From the NCBI GenBank assembly GCA_963805985.1, contig CAWDWG010000003.1:337601-401600 (forward strand): a DNA stretch of 64,000 bases. The letters run 5' to 3'. A program made the position numbers and the translations under genes. Positions 7,837 to 16,619 of the stretch are shown here, one piece after another. The notes under the pieces were generated by a model. It ran no database searches, was not told where the DNA came from, and saw nothing but the letters and a program-made list of their open reading frames with translations. Within the stretch, counting starts at the first letter, position 1. The number at the start of each line of letters is the position of its first letter. Origin of the DNA: Bog-257 sp963805985. Lineage in GTDB: Bacteria; Acidobacteriota; Terriglobia; Terriglobales; Acidobacteriaceae.

Positions 7837-8532
7837 GTGAAACAAACCATCTTTTCCGTGGAAGACGATGCCGACATTCTGCGCCTTGTCCGCCATCATC
7901 TGGAAAGCGCCGGCTACAGCGTGCGCACTTTTCCTTCGACAGCCGGTGTAATCGCCGAAGCGGAGAAGCAAGTTCCGTCGCTGTTCTTGCTGGACATCAT
8001 GGTTCCGGGCGGCGACGGACTGGAGCTTTGCCGGCGCATTCGCCAGACGTCGTCGCTGGCGATGATCCCGGTTATCTTTCTCACCGCCAAGACGACGGAA
8101 TCGGACCGGGTCATCGGTCTGGAGATCGGCGCCGACGACTACATTCCCAAGCCCTTCAGCCCGCGCGAACTGGTGGCCCGCGTCCGCGCCGTATTGCGCC
8201 GGTTTGAGCGGCCGTTGGCGCCATCGATTGTGAAAGCCGGGGACATCGAGATCGACAGCGGAGGCATGACGCTGACCGTTCGCGGCCAGTTGACGCAAAC
8301 CACGGCCACCGAATTTCGTCTGCTCGAATATCTGGCGCGCCATCCGGGACGCGTCTTCACCCGCGATCAGTTGCTCGACGCCGTCTGGCGCGACACTCAC
8401 TATGTCACGCCCCGCTCGGTCGATGTCTATGTCCGGCGCATTCGTGAGAAAATCGAGGAGAACCCCGACGAGCCGCGTTATCTGAAAACCGTGCGCGGCG
8501 CGGGCTACCGGTTCGAGATTCCCAAGTCTTAG
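7837..8532 (+). CDS. phoB: Phosphate-regulon response regulator, PhoB/OmpR family
   Basis: DNA-binding response regulator. Receiver domain at residues 1-120 with the acidic pocket (EDD at 9-11), phosphoacceptor Asp53 in LLDIMVPGGDG and the conserved Lys in IPKPFSPREL. C-terminal winged-helix domain from about residue 130 with the family recognition segment (RSVDVYVRRIREKI and LKTVRGAGYRF). I start at GTG 7837 (MKQTIFSVEDD), which gives a normal receiver N-terminus; an in-frame GTG at 7786 would add 17 unlikely residues. Followed by phoR, phoU and pst genes, which identifies it as the phosphate regulator. Confidence 0.9.
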   Translation: MKQTIFSVEDDADILRLVRHHLESAGYSVRTFPSTAGVIAEAEKQVPSLFLLDIMVPGGDGLELCRRIRQTSSLAMIPVIFLTAKTTESDRVIGLEIGADDYIPKPFSPRELVARVRAVLRRFERPLAPSIVKAGDIEIDSGGMTLTVRGQLTQTTATEFRLLEYLARHPGRVFTRDQLLDAVWRDTHYVTPRSVDVYVRRIREKIEENPDEPRYLKTVRGAGYRFEIPKS

Positions 8533-8583
8533 TGCCGGCGGGCGCGTAACCGGCGCTTGCCGGAACGCCAACGAGTTGCAACC

Positions 8584-10317
8584 GTGAAGAGTCGCATCTT
8601 CGTTAAGCTGTTAGTCGCGGCCCTGGTCGTGATAGCGGCGTGTACCATCTCGCTCGACCTGCTGATTGGGCGGGCGTGGGAGAACATGCTTCGCCGCGAG
8701 ATCCAGACTTCGCTGCGGCAGAAGACGGAGATGTTTGCGGCACGGGTTTCCGGCGTACCTTCCGATTCGCTGAGTCAGGTGACTGCCCAAGCCGCCTCCG
8801 CCGCGGGCGCGCGAATCACCGTCATCGATTCGAGCGGCAAGGTTCTGGCCGACTCGGAAGCTGATCCCGGCAAGATGGAGAACCACGCTGCCCGGCCCGA
8901 ATTCATCGCCGCGCTGCATGGTGAGACTGGCACTTCCACCCGAATCAGCAAGACCGTGGGCGTGGAATTGTTGTACGTCGCCGTGCCGATTCCCGGCGGG
9001 GCCGTACGCATGGCCTATCCGCTTACGTCGATTCGTCAGGCCAATGCGGAAATTCGTAAGGATCTGATCAAAGGCTCAGCTATCGCAGGATTGCTGGCCT
9101 TGTTGCTCGTCCTGGCGGCGACGCAATCGATTGGCCGCAGACTGCTGCGGATTACCGACTTTGCCGAGCGGGTCGCGGCGGGCGATTTGTCTGCCCGAAT
9201 TCAGGAAGGCGCCGGCGATGAGATTGCCCACGTGGCATCGGCGCTCGATAAGACAGCTCGCAAGCTCGAAGAGGGATTTGCCGATCTGGAGGCCAGCCGG
9301 CAGACGCTGGAGACGCTGCTCAACTCGATGCAGGAGGCAGTCATCGCGATCGCGCCGGACGGGCGCGTGCTGTGGGCCAATCAGCGAATGGAGCGACTGG
9401 TGCCCAGCGGGGTTCGGCTGGGCGCGCCGCTGGTGCAGTCGGTGCGCGATCCGGAGATTCTGGCGTCGGTGCAGAGCGCTCTGACCACGCGCGATGTGAC
9501 CATGGCGCGTGCCGCGAAGATCTTTTCCGGCCGCGTCTTCGACGTGACCGCGGCTCCCATGCCCGGCGGCGGCGCAGTTGCTGTCTTGCATGATCAGACC
9601 GAGATCGACCGTGTGGAGAAGACGCGGCGCGACTTCATCGCCAATGTCTCGCACGAACTCCGCACTCCGCTCACTTCCATCCAGGGCTACGCTGAGACCC
9701 TGCTGGAGAGCCGCAACGTGCCGTCGAACCTGCGTGAGTTCGTGGAGATTATCCGTAAGAATGCCATGCGCATGGCACGTCTGACGGAGGACTTGCTGGT
9801 TCTGGCGCGGGTGGAATCGGGCGAGCAGAAGCTGAATCTTCAACTCACCATGCCGCAGGAGCTGTTGGACGACGCTGCGCAGAACTTCCACGAAGTGGCC
9901 AACGGACGCGGCATGGAGCTGTCGGTGATGAATACTGCCTCCTCTGCGGTGATGGTCGACCGCGACGCTATTCATCAGGTATTCGGCAATCTGATCGACA
10001 ACGCATTGAAGTACGGCGATCAAGGCGGGAAGCTTCTGCTGGGAGCCTGCGAGTCGGAGGACGGGGTGCAGTTCTATGTTCGCGACTTCGGATCGGGAAT
10101 CTCCAGCGAACACCTGCCGCGGCTGTTCGAGCGCTTCTATCGCGTCGACAAAGCTCGCTCGCGAGAGTCCGGTGGGACTGGCCTGGGGCTGGCGATCGCC
10201 AAGCACGTTGTGCGGGCGCACTCCGGCACGATTCGCGCCGAGAGCGAGCTGAACCACGGCTCGACGTTCTACTTCACGCTCCCACGGCAGTCCGTAGCCA
10301 CGCCGGTGTCCGTATAG
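8584..10317 (+). CDS. phoR: Phosphate-regulon sensor histidine kinase
   Basis: Membrane-bound sensor kinase that phosphorylates the preceding regulator. Order of domains: transmembrane helix (about residues 5-28), an extracytoplasmic sensor region, second helix (about 165-188), HAMP (about 190-240), PAS (about 255-340), HisKA with phosphorylated His357 in NVSHELRTPL, and HATPase with the N box NLIDNALKYG and G box GGTGLGLAIAKH. Start GTG 8584 (MKSRIFVKLL) begins right before the first helix; the in-frame TTG at 8557 would add nine residues. 577 residues is typical of long PhoR proteins with a periplasmic sensor. Confidence 0.9.
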   Translation: MKSRIFVKLLVAALVVIAACTISLDLLIGRAWENMLRREIQTSLRQKTEMFAARVSGVPSDSLSQVTAQAASAAGARITVIDSSGKVLADSEADPGKMENHAARPEFIAALHGETGTSTRISKTVGVELLYVAVPIPGGAVRMAYPLTSIRQANAEIRKDLIKGSAIAGLLALLLVLAATQSIGRRLLRITDFAERVAAGDLSARIQEGAGDEIAHVASALDKTARKLEEGFADLEASRQTLETLLNSMQEAVIAIAPDGRVLWANQRMERLVPSGVRLGAPLVQSVRDPEILASVQSALTTRDVTMARAAKIFSGRVFDVTAAPMPGGGAVAVLHDQTEIDRVEKTRRDFIANVSHELRTPLTSIQGYAETLLESRNVPSNLREFVEIIRKNAMRMARLTEDLLVLARVESGEQKLNLQLTMPQELLDDAAQNFHEVANGRGMELSVMNTASSAVMVDRDAIHQVFGNLIDNALKYGDQGGKLLLGACESEDGVQFYVRDFGSGISSEHLPRLFERFYRVDKARSRESGGTGLGLAIAKHVVRAHSGTIRAESELNHGSTFYFTLPRQSVATPVSV

Positions 10318-10359
10318 GATGACTACTCTCTTAGCAATCCGAATTCATCTGCCTGTGAA

Positions 10360-10398
10360 TTCAACCGAAGTTCATACACATTTCATGGAAAATTAACG
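10360..10398 (+). promoter_or_regulatory. PHO-box array upstream of phoU: four half-sites at exact 11-bp steps
   Basis: TTCAAC (10360), TTCATA (10371), TTCATG (10382) and TTAACG (10393) start exactly 11 bases apart. PhoB/PhoP operators are direct repeats of 6-7 bases with an 11-bp period, so this is a strong candidate binding site for the PhoB encoded just upstream. It lies 89 bases before the phoU start. Confidence 0.75.
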
Positions 10399-10486
10399 GC
10401 CGCGGCCTATTCTGCCAGTTAAGGCACTTCACTTAGCTGCACCGCCGTCTTATGCCCGGCCGAGGCGGCAAGATCACGAGCACAGG

Positions 10487-11209
10487 ATGAGTTCAGTCGA
10501 GACTGTTCCCCCTAGCCCAGAGGCCATTTGCGCCGAACTGCACGAGCAGACATTGCAGGCGTGCCGCGTGGCCCGCAGTGCCGCCGGCATTGTTGCCGAA
10601 GGAATAGCTACCGGGGTGTCTTCGGTACTTGACGGAGTGCGCCAGAAAGAAAAGGAGCTGGATGACCTCGACCGCATCATCGATCAGGGAGTGACGTCGG
10701 TGATCACGCAGGTCAGCCCCGAATACGCGCGCCAACTGCTGGCCTGCCTGAAGTTCATCATCGATCTGGAGCGCATCGGCGACCTTCTGCTGAATTGCAG
10801 CAATCGCGCCGCGGCGGTGGGCAGTCGCATCGAGTTGCAGGACATTCGCGAGCTCACGCTGATGGCGTCGCGTCTGGAGAAGATGCTGGTCGACGTGCAC
10901 GACGCCTTCAGCCAGCGTGATCTGAATCGGGCGCTCGGAGTCTTGCGATCGGATGCGGAGCTTGACCGGCTGCGCAATCTCATCTTCCTGCGGCACTTGG
11001 AAAATCATGATGGCGCGCCGCGGCAGGAGAGCTTCCACGTCTTATTTATGACGCAGGCGTTAGAACGCGCCGGGGACCATGCCAAGAATCTGGCCGAAGA
11101 GGTTTGCCACCTGGTGAGCGGACACAGTGTTCGCCATGTGCTGCGGGCTTACGATAAGCCGATGGAGCAGATGTTCATCGACAATCTGAGGCGGCAGCAG
11201 AAGATCTAA
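10487..11209 (+). CDS. phoU: PhoU-family phosphate signalling protein (first copy)
   Basis: All-helical peripheral membrane protein that links Pst transporter state to PhoR. 240 residues with two PhoU repeats (about residues 20-105 and 125-215). The second carries LIFLRHLENHDG and the ALERAGDHAKNLAEEV motif, a metal-binding ExxxD signature of PhoU. Start ATG 10487. It lies downstream of a four-site PHO-box array. A second phoU closes the pst operon at 15456; the two are clearly divergent in sequence, so this is not a recent duplication. Confidence 0.88.
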   Translation: MSSVETVPPSPEAICAELHEQTLQACRVARSAAGIVAEGIATGVSSVLDGVRQKEKELDDLDRIIDQGVTSVITQVSPEYARQLLACLKFIIDLERIGDLLLNCSNRAAAVGSRIELQDIRELTLMASRLEKMLVDVHDAFSQRDLNRALGVLRSDAELDRLRNLIFLRHLENHDGAPRQESFHVLFMTQALERAGDHAKNLAEEVCHLVSGHSVRHVLRAYDKPMEQMFIDNLRRQQKI

Positions 11210-11282
11210 GGGCGCTGGGGAATTCTCTGTATATTCATCGGGCGAGCCGGGCCGGCTTCATCCAAACATCTGTGAGGTGATC

Positions 11283-11465
11283 GTGTCGTCGCCAGCTACC
11301 GCCAGGCGGACCGTCGTGGTCCACGAGCAGGAACAGCCGGATAGCTCACACCCCGGCGACCGCAGGCGACTCAGGAGCCAACTGCAGGCCTGGCAACAGG
11401 TTGCCGTCGCGGAGCTATTGAATTGGTTGGAACGCGGGCACTTCGATCTCAAGCCATTGCGCTAA
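11283..11465 (+). CDS. Possible small protein between phoU and pstS
   Basis: 60 codons starting at GTG 11283, preceded by GAGGTG at 11274-11279; the translated sequence is charged (Arg, Glu, Gln rich), with a predicted amphipathic helix near the end (QVAVAELLNWLERGHFDLKPLR). No family recognised and no membrane or zinc motif. The ribosome-binding site and the position inside the Pho locus are the only support; it could equally be a chance frame in the 394-base gap between phoU and pstS. Confidence 0.3.
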   Translation: MSSPATARRTVVVHEQEQPDSSHPGDRRRLRSQLQAWQQVAVAELLNWLERGHFDLKPLR

Positions 11466-11530
11466 ACGTTGTTTAGTCAGTATTTCGCCTGACCACGTAA
11501 GTGCTTGTCTTAATCCGAAATTCATTGCCA

Positions 11531-11547
11531 TGTAACCGAGTTGTAAC
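11531..11547 (+). promoter_or_regulatory. PHO box upstream of pstS (TGTAAC x2, 11-bp period)
   Basis: Two identical TGTAAC hexamers at 11531-11536 and 11542-11547, start-to-start distance 11. A TTCATT lies 10 bases upstream (11521). On the reverse strand the half-site is GTTACA, close to the PhoP half-site TTAACA of Bacillus. It stands 57 bases before the pstS start. Confidence 0.7.
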
Positions 11548-11603
11548 AAAGTGGGCGTAGAACCACTGTTTGGACTAATCAGCATAACTTCAGGAGGAAC
11601 CAC

Positions 11604-12614
11604 GTGATTCGCTCACTCAGGGTGCTTTTGTGCATCGCGGTGTTTGCGAGCTGCGCGCTAGCGCAGACAAAGCTGAATGGTGCGGGAGCCACTTTTCCCT
11701 ATCCTATGTATTCCAAGTGGTTCGACGAATATCATAAGATTCATCCTGACATTGAGATCAATTATCAGTCGATCGGTAGCGGCGGCGGCATTCGTCAGGT
11801 GATAGCGGGGACGGTGGACTTTGGGGCCAGCGACGGGCCGATGACCGATCAACAGATGGCGGAATCCAAGATCAAGATTCTCCACGTCCCGACCGTTCTC
11901 GGTGCGGACGTGCCCGCCTATAACATTCCCGGCGTGAACGCGGAGCTCAAGTTCACTCCCGAGGTCCTGGCTGGAATCTTTCTTGGCAAGATCAACAAGT
12001 GGAACGACAAGGCGATCACCTCGCTGAATCCTGGTATCAATTTCCCAAACCAAAACATCACGGTAGTACACCGTTCCGATGGCAGCGGCACAACCTATGT
12101 TTGGACGGATTATCTTTCTAAGATCAGCCCGGAATGGCAGAGCAGCGTGGGCAAAGGCACTTCCGTCAAGTGGCCGGTTGGTATTGGAGGCAAGGGAAAT
12201 GAGGGTGTGGCGGGAAACATCCGCCAGTTGCCTGGGTCGCTTGGCTATATCGAGTTGGTTTACGCGGTACAGAATAAGATTCAGTATGGCGTCGTGAAAA
12301 ACTCCTCCGGCCAATTCGTCAAGGCCGACCTCGCCAGCATCACGGCGGCGGCGGCGGGGGTGAAGATGCCGGCTGACTTTCGCGTCTCGATTACCAATTC
12401 GCCCGGCAAGACCGCCTACCCGATTTCCAGTTTTACCTGGCTATTGATTCCGACCAATCCGACAGATGCCAACAAGGGCAAAATCCTGAAAGATTTCCTG
12501 TTCTGGATGTTGGGCCCGGGCCAGAGCATGACCGAGGCGCTTACTTACGCTCCGTTACCAAAGCAGGTAGTGGAGCTGGAAAAGGCTGCGATAACCAAGG
12601 AAGTGAAGCCGTAA
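11604..12614 (+). CDS. pstS: Phosphate ABC transporter, substrate-binding protein PstS
   Basis: Periplasmic phosphate receptor of the PstSCAB transporter. Cleavable signal peptide (residues 1-20, LCIAVFASCALAQ), then the PstS fold. Phosphate-contacting segments visible are GAGATFPYPMYSKW, IGSGGGIRQ, FGASDGPM and HRSDGSGTT. Start GTG 11604 has a strong AGGAGG seven bases upstream. 336 residues. Preceded by a PHO box, so expected to be induced by phosphate starvation. Confidence 0.96.
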   Translation: MIRSLRVLLCIAVFASCALAQTKLNGAGATFPYPMYSKWFDEYHKIHPDIEINYQSIGSGGGIRQVIAGTVDFGASDGPMTDQQMAESKIKILHVPTVLGADVPAYNIPGVNAELKFTPEVLAGIFLGKINKWNDKAITSLNPGINFPNQNITVVHRSDGSGTTYVWTDYLSKISPEWQSSVGKGTSVKWPVGIGGKGNEGVAGNIRQLPGSLGYIELVYAVQNKIQYGVVKNSSGQFVKADLASITAAAAGVKMPADFRVSITNSPGKTAYPISSFTWLLIPTNPTDANKGKILKDFLFWMLGPGQSMTEALTYAPLPKQVVELEKAAITKEVKP

Positions 12615-12627
12615 AACGTTGCAGCTC

Positions 12628-12702
12628 GCACTTGGCATTTAGCAGTTAGCTGGTTACCCTCGATGACAAAACCGTTGCGGCAGCAAAGCTAATGCCAAGT
12701 GC
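12628..12702. terminator. Inverted repeat between pstS and pstC
   Basis: GCACTTGGCATTTAGC (12628-12643) pairs with GCTAATGCCAAGTGC (12688-12702), about 15 pairs with one bulge and a 44-base loop. A stem at this place would fit the common partial termination or mRNA stabilisation after pstS, which lets the binding protein be made in excess. No T-run follows, so this function is inference. Confidence 0.4.
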
Positions 12703-12738
12703 TGAATGCCAAGCGCTCGGTTTAGCGCTCTGTAACTC

Positions 12739-13818
12739 ATGTCTGATAGCGTCGATCCGATGAATTCGCCCGAACCGCTGCCCAAGGGTCCCAAACCTGT
12801 CGCCTCGATGCCTTCGCTGGCCAAGGTGGACACTGAACGGCTGGCGCGGAAGCCGATCGCCTCGGCCCTGGAGAAGATCCGCAGCTCTCATCCCCGCAGC
12901 AGCCGCATTCCCGACGAGGTATTTCGCTGGATTATCATCCTGAGCGCGGTCTCGGTCTTCGCCATTGTGCTCCTGGTGGTTTGGGAACTAGTCGACAAAT
13001 CCCGCCTGTCGCTGCATCAGTTCGGCCTCAAGTTTTTCTACGGGCAGGATTGGGATCCGGTTGAGGGTAACTTCGGAGCGCTGACGTTTATCTACGGCAC
13101 GCTGGTCTCATCGTTTCTTGCTCTGCTGCTGGCAGTGCCGCTTTCGGTCGGCGTGGCAGTTTACATCACCGAGATGTGCCCGCAACGGCTGAGGGCAATC
13201 ATTTCTTTTCTGGTGGAGTTGCTGGCGGCCATACCCAGCGTGATTTACGGCTTGTGGGGAATTTTCGTCCTGGCGCCGCTGTTGCGCGTTTATGTCGAGC
13301 CCTTCCTGGCAAAGACATTGGGCTGGACGGGATTCTTCACTGGCCCAGCGTACGGTATTGGCATGTTGGCGGCGGCCATTATCATGGCCATCATGGTCGT
13401 GCCGGTGATCGCGTCCATCACGCGTGAGGTAATGTCCGCGGTACCGCAGAATCAACGCGAAGCGGTGCTGGCTCTCGGAGCGACGCGCTGGGAGATGATT
13501 CGCATGGGCGTTCTGCGCAACGCCCGAATCGGCATTGTGGGCGGCATCATTCTGGGACTGGGGCGCGCGCTAGGCGAAACTATGGCCGTGACCATGGTTA
13601 TTGGCAATACCCCACAGATCGCGAAATCGCTGTTTGCGCCTGGGTACACCATGGCCAGCGTCATTGCGAACGAGTTCACTGAAGCCACGGGCGACATGTA
13701 TCTCAGCGCGCTGGTGGAGATTGGACTGGCGCTGTTTCTTGTGACCCTGGTCGTCAACGCCCTGGCCCGCTTGCTGGTGTGGAGCATTACCGGCGGAACT
13801 GCGAGGCCACGTGCCTAA
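12739..13818 (+). CDS. pstC: Phosphate ABC transporter permease PstC
   Basis: Inner-membrane permease with six helices; it forms the channel with PstA. The coupling (EAA) loop is visible as QREAVLALGATRWEMIRMGVLRNARIGIVGGIILGLGRALGETMA. There is an extended N-terminal hydrophilic tail (about 65 residues, Pro/Ser/Lys rich) before the first helix, longer than in E. coli PstC. No good ribosome-binding site precedes ATG 12739, and ATG 12760 is an alternative. Overlaps pstA by 8 bases. Confidence 0.94.
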   Translation: MSDSVDPMNSPEPLPKGPKPVASMPSLAKVDTERLARKPIASALEKIRSSHPRSSRIPDEVFRWIIILSAVSVFAIVLLVVWELVDKSRLSLHQFGLKFFYGQDWDPVEGNFGALTFIYGTLVSSFLALLLAVPLSVGVAVYITEMCPQRLRAIISFLVELLAAIPSVIYGLWGIFVLAPLLRVYVEPFLAKTLGWTGFFTGPAYGIGMLAAAIIMAIMVVPVIASITREVMSAVPQNQREAVLALGATRWEMIRMGVLRNARIGIVGGIILGLGRALGETMAVTMVIGNTPQIAKSLFAPGYTMASVIANEFTEATGDMYLSALVEIGLALFLVTLVVNALARLLVWSITGGTARPRA

Positions 13819-14686
13819 CTCTGTGCCGCCATCCACTTCGCAGCAGGTCAGTCTCTGGCGCCGCCTCACCGATTGGGGGGCGACCGGATTCGCCATCCTC
13901 GCCGCCATTCTGGTTCTGGTTCCGCTGCTGGCAATCTTCGTCTATCTGGTGATCAAGGGCGTCGGCTCGGTCAACTTGGCGTTTCTCACGCAGACTCCCA
14001 AGCCGCCCGGCGAACTCGGCGGCGGCATGGCGAACGGTATCATTGGCACGGGATTGATCCTGTGCGTGGCCAGCGTCATTGGCGTTCCGCTGGGAATCGG
14101 CTCCGGAATTTATCTCGCCGAGTACGGCCGCAACCGCTTTGGTGACATGATTCGTTTCACCGCTGATGTGTTGAACGGCGTTCCCTCGATTGTGGTCGGC
14201 ATCACGGTTTATTCGCTGATCGTGATTCGCCAGAAACATTTTTCCGCATTCTCCGGTGGTGTCGCGCTGGGCATCATGATGATTCCTACGGTTGCGCGCG
14301 CCACGGAAGAGATGTTGCTGATGGTGCCCATGACGATCCGCGAGGCGGCTTATGGGCTGGGCATTCCGCGCTGGCGAACCACGCTTTCGATCACGCTGCG
14401 AACCGCATCCGCGGGTGTGATCACGGGCTGCATGCTGGCGTTCGCGCGGGTTGCCGGAGAGACGGCGCCGCTGCTGTTCACGGCGTTTGGCAATCAGTTC
14501 TGGAACTTGAAGTTAAATCAGCCGACGGCAGCGCTGTCCTTGCAGGTATTCACCTACGCCATCTCGCCATATGACGATTGGCACAAGCAAGCCTGGGCAG
14601 GAGCGCTGATCCTCATCCTGCTGATCGTTACTGCGGTGGCCGCGGTTCGCATCGTGACCAGTCGCGGGATGCTGAAGGGATCGTAA
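13811..14686 (+). CDS. pstA: Phosphate ABC transporter permease PstA
   Basis: Second permease of the Pst channel, 291 residues and six helices. Coupling loop visible as IREAAYGLGIPRWRTTLSITLRTASAGVITGCMLAFARVAGETAPLLFTA. It starts at GTG 13811 inside the end of pstC, so the two permeases are translationally coupled. Confidence 0.94.
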   Translation: MPNSVPPSTSQQVSLWRRLTDWGATGFAILAAILVLVPLLAIFVYLVIKGVGSVNLAFLTQTPKPPGELGGGMANGIIGTGLILCVASVIGVPLGIGSGIYLAEYGRNRFGDMIRFTADVLNGVPSIVVGITVYSLIVIRQKHFSAFSGGVALGIMMIPTVARATEEMLLMVPMTIREAAYGLGIPRWRTTLSITLRTASAGVITGCMLAFARVAGETAPLLFTAFGNQFWNLKLNQPTAALSLQVFTYAISPYDDWHKQAWAGALILILLIVTAVAAVRIVTSRGMLKGS

Positions 14687-14694
14687 AGACTCCT

Positions 14695-15456
14695 ATGGGC
14701 GTGGGAATTGAAGTTCGTGGTCTGAAAGCCTGGTACGGCAAGAACGAGTCGCTGCATAGCATCGACATAACCGTTCCGGCCAACCACGTGACCGCTGTGA
14801 TCGGCCCCTCCGGCTGCGGCAAGAGTACCTTCGTGCGCTGCCTCAACCGGATGCACGAGACCATACCCGAAGCGCGCGCGGAAGGATCGGTCAAGGTCGG
14901 CGAGATGGATGTGTACGGCGACGGATCGGATCCGGTGGAAGTACGCCGCCGGATCGGCATGGTGTTCCAGAAGCCCAATCCGTTTCCGACCATGTCGATC
15001 TTCGACAATGTGGCAGCGGGACTGAAGCTGAACGGATTCCGCAATCGCAAGCAGCTGCATGAGCTGGTCGAGCGCTCTCTGAAGCTGGCTGCGCTGTGGG
15101 ATGAGGTGAAAGACAGCTTGCACAAGAAGTCTGGCGCAAGCCTTTCGGGTGGCCAGCAGCAGCGGCTTTGCATTGCGCGTGCGCTGGCGGTGGAACCGGA
15201 GGTCTTGCTGATGGACGAGCCGGCTTCGGCGCTCGATCCCATTTCGACCAGCAAAATCGAAGAGCTCATATTTCAGTTGAAGCAGCATTACACAGTCGTT
15301 ATCGTCACTCATAACATGCAGCAGGCGGCGCGAGTCGCCGAGCTCACCGGATTTTTCCTGATGGGGAGCCTTATTGAGTACGACAAGACCGAGAAGATCT
15401 TTACCACCCCCGCCGACAAGCGGACGGAAGACTACGTGACAGGCAGGTTTGGATAA
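14695..15456 (+). CDS. pstB: Phosphate ABC transporter ATP-binding protein PstB
   Basis: ATPase of the Pst transporter, 253 residues. Walker A GPSGCGKST, signature LSGGQQQRLCIARAL, Walker B VLLMDEPASALDP and the switch His in VIVTHNMQQAARV are all intact. The PstB-specific segment NPFPTMSIFDNVA is present. Start ATG 14695, 8 bases after pstA; an in-frame upstream extension into pstA is ignored. Its TAA shares a base with the start of the second phoU (TAATG). Confidence 0.95.
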   Translation: MGVGIEVRGLKAWYGKNESLHSIDITVPANHVTAVIGPSGCGKSTFVRCLNRMHETIPEARAEGSVKVGEMDVYGDGSDPVEVRRRIGMVFQKPNPFPTMSIFDNVAAGLKLNGFRNRKQLHELVERSLKLAALWDEVKDSLHKKSGASLSGGQQQRLCIARALAVEPEVLLMDEPASALDPISTSKIEELIFQLKQHYTVVIVTHNMQQAARVAELTGFFLMGSLIEYDKTEKIFTTPADKRTEDYVTGRFG

Positions 15457-16124
15457 TGCGCAGCCGCTTTCAGCAGGGACTCGACGAGTTAAAAGAGAAG
15501 CTCTTGCGGATGGGAGGTCTGGCGGAGCAGGCGATCGACCGCGCGACCGAAGCCTACCGCACGCGCGACAGCAAGTTCTGCCAGATGGTGCTGGTGGGCG
15601 AGACCGCCATCAACGACGCCGAGCGCGAGATCGACGAACTGGCGCTCGATCTGCTTGCCATGCAACAGCCCATGGCCATCGACCTCCGCTTCATCCTCGC
15701 AGTACTTAAGATCAATGCCGACCTGGAACGCGTCGGCGATCAGGCAGTCAACATCGCGCAGCGGGTTCTGGACTTGATCAGCGAGCCGGAGATCGCACTG
15801 CCGGTCGACATCCCGCGGATGGCGGACGGCGTGAGTACCATGGTGCAGCGCGCGCTGGAGTCGTTTCTCGACGGCAAAGCCGAAGTGGCGGAAGCGGTGC
15901 TGCAGATGGACAACATTGTCGACCGCATGAAGGATGAAGCCTTCGTCGTGCTGGTGCGGAAGATGCACGACGACCCGACCTGCACGCGCCAGGCGCTGGA
16001 TGTCCTGCTGATCGCGCGCGCCCTGGAGCGGACCGCCGACCACGCCACGAACATCGCCGAAGACGTTATCTTCTGGGTGCGCGGCGCGGACGTACGGCAT
16101 GGCGGCGCGCACTATCGGGAATAG
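15456..16124 (+). CDS. phoU: PhoU-family phosphate signalling protein (second copy)
   Basis: 222 residues, two PhoU helical repeats; motifs DLRFILAVLKINADLERVGDQAVNIAQR (first) and LLIARALERTADHATNIAEDVIFWVRG (second) are closer to classical PhoU than the upstream copy. Start ATG 15456 overlaps the pstB stop by one base. Its last 14 codons (RGADVRHGGAHYRE) are repeated at 16967-17008, beyond the toxin-antitoxin module that follows. Confidence 0.95.
   Translation: MRSRFQQGLDELKEKLLRMGGLAEQAIDRATEAYRTRDSKFCQMVLVGETAINDAEREIDELALDLLAMQQPMAIDLRFILAVLKINADLERVGDQAVNIAQRVLDLISEPEIALPVDIPRMADGVSTMVQRALESFLDGKAEVAEAVLQMDNIVDRMKDEAFVVLVRKMHDDPTCTRQALDVLLIARALERTADHATNIAEDVIFWVRGADVRHGGAHYRE
16080..16120 (+). 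repeat. phoU 3'-end repeat, proximal copy
   Basis: 41-base segment encoding the C-terminus of phoU. It matches 16967-17007 at 38 of 41 positions. In the reading frame every difference, including the last sense codon just outside (GAA versus GAG), is synonymous, and the stop codons are TAG versus TAA. Confidence 0.85.
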
Positions 16125-16130
16125 GGCCAA

Positions 16131-16619
16131 TTACTGCTCACCGAGCGTAACCAGAACCTCGTTGTAGAGATCGGAGCTAACCCAAAATCGCGCCTCCGAG
16201 ATCAAGCTATCGAGTATCGGTTTGACCTTCTCGATGAGGCCCTTCTTCTTGGCTTCTGCCAAGACGCCAAGCAGACCGGTTATCTCTAGTCCAAGCTTCC
16301 TCGCAGCCGAGCGCCCAAGCCGTTCATCAACGAGCAGCAGGCTGGCCTTGCGCTCGAGCGCAAGGGCGATGGCTTCTGCCTCTCCGGCGTCTAGACCATG
16401 TCGCAGTTGCACGACCAAGTTTTGGTCCACAGGAATCTCTCGGGTCAACCATGAACTTAACGCCGCGTCAATTATTGGAGTGAGTTCGCTTTGAGAATTG
16501 GTTAGCTCTCTGTGTACGGCTGGCGGAATGAGGACCTGTATGTGCAGAGCACGCAATAGATCCAAGCGGCGAATACGAGCGAGGTTCAGAATTGGAGACG
16601 TATCAGAAACGACAATCAA
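16131..16619 (-). CDS. PIN-domain toxin-like ribonuclease, DUF3368 family
   Basis: 162 residues. PIN-fold acidic residues are visible: Asp6 in VVSDTSPILNLA, the Glu pair in LDAGEAEAIALA, and the Asp in LLLVDERLGR. The last is followed by the DUF3368 signature KLGLEITGLLGVLAEAKKKGLI. Such proteins are metal-dependent RNases acting as toxins. It overlaps by 4 bases the upstream UPF0175 gene on the same strand, the usual antitoxin-toxin arrangement. The module is convergent with phoU, whose stop is only 6 bases away. Confidence 0.85.
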   Translation of the reverse strand: MIVVSDTSPILNLARIRRLDLLRALHIQVLIPPAVHRELTNSQSELTPIIDAALSSWLTREIPVDQNLVVQLRHGLDAGEAEAIALALERKASLLLVDERLGRSAARKLGLEITGLLGVLAEAKKKGLIEKVKPILDSLISEARFWVSSDLYNEVLVTLGEQ

